51,962 nucleotides of DNA from Caproicibacter sp002399225. GTDB lineage: Bacteria > Bacillota > Clostridia > Oscillospirales > Acutalibacteraceae. Below the pieces are notes generated by a model that had not been told where the DNA came from, did not search any database, and saw nothing but the letters and a program-made list of their open reading frames with translations. The translations under genes were made by a program, and so were the position numbers. Numbering within the stretch: position 1 is the stretch's first letter; each line of letters starts with the position of its first letter. Below are positions 49,517 to 51,962 of the stretch, piece after piece. The stretch covers positions 1 to 51,962 of the forward strand of contig DAIOKN010000015.1 in NCBI GenBank assembly GCA_036756705.1, given 5' to 3'.

Positions 49517-51826
49517 ATGATCATGTGTTCCAAATGCCATAAAAGGCCGGCAGTTGTCTTTCTCACACCGTCGAACGACCTGGGAGAAAGTCGCGGCCTC
49601 TGCCTGATTTGCGCAAAGGAACTCGGCATAAAGCCGGTAAATGATTTGCTGGATCAGATGGGAATTACCGATGAACAGATGGAGGCAATGGAATCTGAAT
49701 TGGGTGAAATGATAAATGAGAATCAACAGAATCCCAATGCGGAAGAAAACAATGCTGACAATAATCCCCTGAGCGGTTTTGTGCCCGGAGGAGCAGCGAC
49801 GTTTCCGTTCATTCAGAATATTTTTCCGGGCGGCGCAAACAGTCCGGAACAGGTTCAGAACGGGGAGTCTTCTTCTAAGAAAACTCCGAAAGAAAAACAT
49901 AAGACGAAGCGCAAACACCTGGATGCCTACTGTACCAATTTGACGGCAAAAGCCAAGGCAAAACAGATTGATGCCGTCATCGGCAGAGAAAAGGAAATCG
50001 CGCGTGTCATTCAAATTCTCAGCCGCAGGACCAAAAATAACCCCTGCCTGATCGGAGAGCCCGGTGTGGGAAAAACGGCGGTGGCGGAGGGCCTTGCCCT
50101 GCGGATCGCCAACGGGAATGTTCCCAATTCCCTGCGCAAAAAGGAGATCCACCTGCTTGACCTGACGGCTCTGGTTGCTGGCACGCAGTTCCGTGGGCAG
50201 TTTGAAAGCAGAATCAAGGGCCTTCTGGAAGAGGTTAAAACGGAAGGCAATATTATCCTGTTTATCGATGAGGTGCATAACCTGGTTGGCACAGGGGATG
50301 CGGAAGGCTCGATGAATGCCGCAAACATTCTGAAACCGGCGCTTTCCCGCGGAGAGATTCAGGTTATCGGCGCCACTACTTTTGATGAATACCGTAAATA
50401 TATTGAAAAAGATGCCGCCTTGGAACGCCGCTTTCAGCCGGTGACCATTGCGGAGCCGTCCATCCCGGCAACGGTGGAGATCCTCAACGGCATTAAACCC
50501 TACTATGAAAAGTTTCACCGAGTACACGTGCCGGCCCCGATCGTCCGGAAAATTGTCACCTTGTCAGAACGCTATATCAACGATCGCTTTCTGCCGGACA
50601 AAGCCATTGACCTTTTGGATGAGTCTTGCGCCTGTGCAGCGCTGAGGAACGCTTCGATGGAGCAGTATGACAGAAATACCGACCAGCTGGAGGCGCTTCA
50701 CGACCGGGAAGAGGAGATGACAGCCGACAGCACGGAGCCGGATTATCAAAAGCTGGCTGAAATCCGCACGAATATTTCCCGGTTGCAGCTGAAAGAAAAA
50801 GAGCTTGCTCCGACGGCGCTCGGCTCCAACATTGAAGAAAAGGATGTCGCGCGGGTCATAGAACTCTGGACGGGGATCCCCGCAAGCCGGATTCAGGAAA
50901 ATGAAATGAAGAAGCTTGCAGGACTGGAACAGGTTCTCAACGGCAGGATCATTGGTCAGCAGGAAGCGGTAGCCGCCGTATCGGCCGCAATCCGCCGTAG
51001 CCGGGTGCAGATCAGCCCGCGCCGCAGACCTGCTTCGTTCATTTTTGTCGGCCCCACGGGAGTCGGCAAAACCGAACTGGTCAAAGTCCTTTCCAAGGAA
51101 TTATTTGATACCCCGGAAACTCTGATTCGTCTCGATATGTCAGAATTTATGGAAAAACATTCCGTTTCCCGCATTATCGGGTCGCCCCCGGGCTATGTGG
51201 GCTACGATGAAGCCGGGCAGGTGACTGAAAAGGTCCGCCGCCGCCCCTATTCTGTCATTTTATTCGATGAAATCGAAAAGGCTCATCCGGATGTCATGAA
51301 CATTCTTCTTCAGATTTTGGATGAGGGCCATATTACCGATGCCCATGGGCGAAATGTCAATTTTGAAAACACCGTGATTGTCATGACCTCCAATGCCGGC
51401 AGCGACAGAAAAGAAGGAACCCTGGGGTTTGCCCGCAGCGACACCGATATGGGCCGAGAGCGGGCGCTGAAGGCCCTCTCGGATTTTCTGAGGCCGGAAT
51501 TCCTCAGCCGCGTGGATGAGATTGTTGTTTTCCGCCAGCTGACGGAAGATGATTTTGAAAAAATTGCCCATTTGATGCTTGATGAATATGTTGCCACTTT
51601 AAAAGAGCGCGGTACTCGGTTTATTTATGATGAAAAAGCGACGCAGTGGCTTGCAAGACATGCAATCGGGGGAAAAAGTGGCGCGAGGGATCTGCGCAAT
51701 TTGATCCGCCGTGAGGTGGAAGACAGAATTGCTTCGACTTTAGTGGAAAGCGGAAGCGATTCTCTGACCGGGATCGCAGTGACTGCGGATGATAAAACGG
51801 GGATTCAACTGCAAGTTCTACAATAA
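49517..51826 (+). CDS. clpE: ClpE-type ATP-dependent Clp protease ATP-binding subunit
   Basis: 769 residues, Hsp100 unfoldase. In place of the double Clp-N repeat it has an N-terminal zinc finger (Cys4, Cys7, Cys29, Cys32: CSKC and CLIC), the mark of ClpE. A low-complexity acidic then Lys-rich linker spans ~60-135. AAA-1 has Walker A GEPGVGKT (180-187) and Walker B ILFIDEVHN; a short coiled middle segment (~385-440) follows; AAA-2 has GPTGVGKT and VILFDEIEKAHP. The loop KEGTLGFARS supplies the LGF-type ClpP-docking tripeptide. Bacillus ClpE is CtsR-controlled, but no CtsR box is visible. An ATG two codons inside (49523) is an alternative start. Confidence 0.93.
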   Translation: MIMCSKCHKRPAVVFLTPSNDLGESRGLCLICAKELGIKPVNDLLDQMGITDEQMEAMESELGEMINENQQNPNAEENNADNNPLSGFVPGGAATFPFIQNIFPGGANSPEQVQNGESSSKKTPKEKHKTKRKHLDAYCTNLTAKAKAKQIDAVIGREKEIARVIQILSRRTKNNPCLIGEPGVGKTAVAEGLALRIANGNVPNSLRKKEIHLLDLTALVAGTQFRGQFESRIKGLLEEVKTEGNIILFIDEVHNLVGTGDAEGSMNAANILKPALSRGEIQVIGATTFDEYRKYIEKDAALERRFQPVTIAEPSIPATVEILNGIKPYYEKFHRVHVPAPIVRKIVTLSERYINDRFLPDKAIDLLDESCACAALRNASMEQYDRNTDQLEALHDREEEMTADSTEPDYQKLAEIRTNISRLQLKEKELAPTALGSNIEEKDVARVIELWTGIPASRIQENEMKKLAGLEQVLNGRIIGQQEAVAAVSAAIRRSRVQISPRRRPASFIFVGPTGVGKTELVKVLSKELFDTPETLIRLDMSEFMEKHSVSRIIGSPPGYVGYDEAGQVTEKVRRRPYSVILFDEIEKAHPDVMNILLQILDEGHITDAHGRNVNFENTVIVMTSNAGSDRKEGTLGFARSDTDMGRERALKALSDFLRPEFLSRVDEIVVFRQLTEDDFEKIAHLMLDEYVATLKERGTRFIYDEKATQWLARHAIGGKSGARDLRNLIRREVEDRIASTLVESGSDSLTGIAVTADDKTGIQLQVLQ

Positions 51827-51871
51827 ACGGGTAAAAATAAAAAGAAAAAGGCGGAGATTTGTAATTTTTTA

Positions 51872-51901
51872 TTGACAACTGCCACTGAGTCGTGCTATAA
51901 T
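51872..51901 (+). promoter_or_regulatory. Promoter of the tRNA-Gly gene
   Basis: TTGACA (51872-51877), 18-base spacer, TATAAT (51896-51901): both hexamers are consensus. Confidence 0.8.
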
Positions 51902-51919
51902 AATAGCCGTCGCTGAAAT

Positions 51920-51962
51920 GCGAGTGTAGTTCAGTGGCAGAACTCCAGCCTTCCAAGCTGGT
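51920..51962 (+). tRNA. tRNA-Gly (anticodon TCC), 5' part, cut by the window edge
   Basis: First 43 nt of a tRNA: acceptor 5' strand GCGAGTG, TA, D-arm GTTC-AGTGGCA-GAAC, and anticodon arm CCAGC-CTTCCAA-GCTGG with TCC at positions 34-36 (reads GGA/GGN). T-arm and acceptor 3' strand lie beyond 51962. Confidence 0.9.

Noticed and set aside
1..51962. CRISPR arrays, insertion sequences, prophage genes or integrase/attachment sites.
   Set aside because: No regularly spaced repeats of CRISPR length, no transposase or integrase motifs, and no tRNA-flanked direct repeats were seen.

Overview
The window reads as chromosome from an anaerobic, endospore-forming, mid-GC Firmicute of class Clostridia, probably an Oscillospiraceae/Ruminococcaceae-like lineage. 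This is inferred from gene content and gene order, not from a database search. Supporting signs are the oxygen-sensitive class III ribonucleotide reductase (NrdDG), sporulation and germination genes (SpmA/SpmB, a SpoIIQ-like LytM protein, a SleL/YaaH-type LysM-GH18 lysin), AbrB, PerR, Firmicute-type LexA, a group II ECF vitamin-transport module, ClpE, TTG/GTG starts behind strong Shine-Dalgarno (SD) sequences, and sigma-A style promoters. No phage, insertion sequence, CRISPR array or rRNA was found.

Layout. 0-5.9 kb: the 5' end of aspS, then pepT behind a MocR/PdxR-type regulator, which is divergent from two ECF-transporter S components, followed by a MOP-family flippase. 5.9-16.1 kb: a YitT membrane protein, PerR, an HD-domain protein, AbrB, an overlapping spmA-spmB-feoB operon, coaX, a DUF378 protein, nrdD-nrdG, and a small zinc-ribbon gene whose leader contains a degenerate tRNA-like element. 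16.5-24.7 kb: a surface-sugar island. One DegT aminotransferase is divergent from a gene set matching the five-step WbpA-B-E-D-I route to UDP-2,3-diacetamido-2,3-dideoxy-mannuronic acid, plus a glycosyltransferase. 24.7-31.4 kb: a spore-cortex type GH18 lysin, then a malate module with a 2-hydroxycarboxylate transporter and malic enzyme divergent from a CitA/MaeK-type kinase and its response regulator. 31.4-35.6 kb: a Usp-like protein, an ECF sigma/anti-sigma pair, the SpoIIQ-like protein, a 460-base interval with unexplained structure, and lexA. 35.6-43.2 kb: cyclase, MTA/SAH nucleosidase and a tandem PPK2 on the minus strand; ruvC-ruvA-ruvB, glmM and an rRNA-type methyltransferase on the plus strand. 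43.2-51.96 kb: ecfA1-ecfA2-ecfT-truA, a DUF5711-type protein, cvpA, a CDP-alcohol phosphatidyltransferase, clpE, and the 5' part of a tRNA-Gly gene.

How parts connect. The EcfA1-A2-T module at 43.7-46.2 kb can energise the S components at 3.3-4.4 kb, whose PLP-dependent regulator suggests a vitamin B6-like substrate (inference). GlmM makes the glucosamine-1-phosphate that feeds UDP-GlcNAc, the entry substrate of the uronate pathway. The malate transporter, malic enzyme and two-component system form a sensing-uptake-catabolism unit like Bacillus MaeN/YwkA/MaeKR.

The least ordinary signals are non-coding: (1) the 68-nt tRNA-like element behind a near-consensus promoter at 16.13-16.27 kb; (2) the 34.57-35.03 kb interval with three TTGTGAAT repeats at exact 11-base spacing, a possible minus-strand small RNA and an overlapping 28-codon ORF; (3) tandem NrdR-like boxes 31 bases apart before nrdD; (4) mirror-image divergent promoters and a double hairpin in front of the uronate genes; (5) a perfect 44-base palindrome closing that island.
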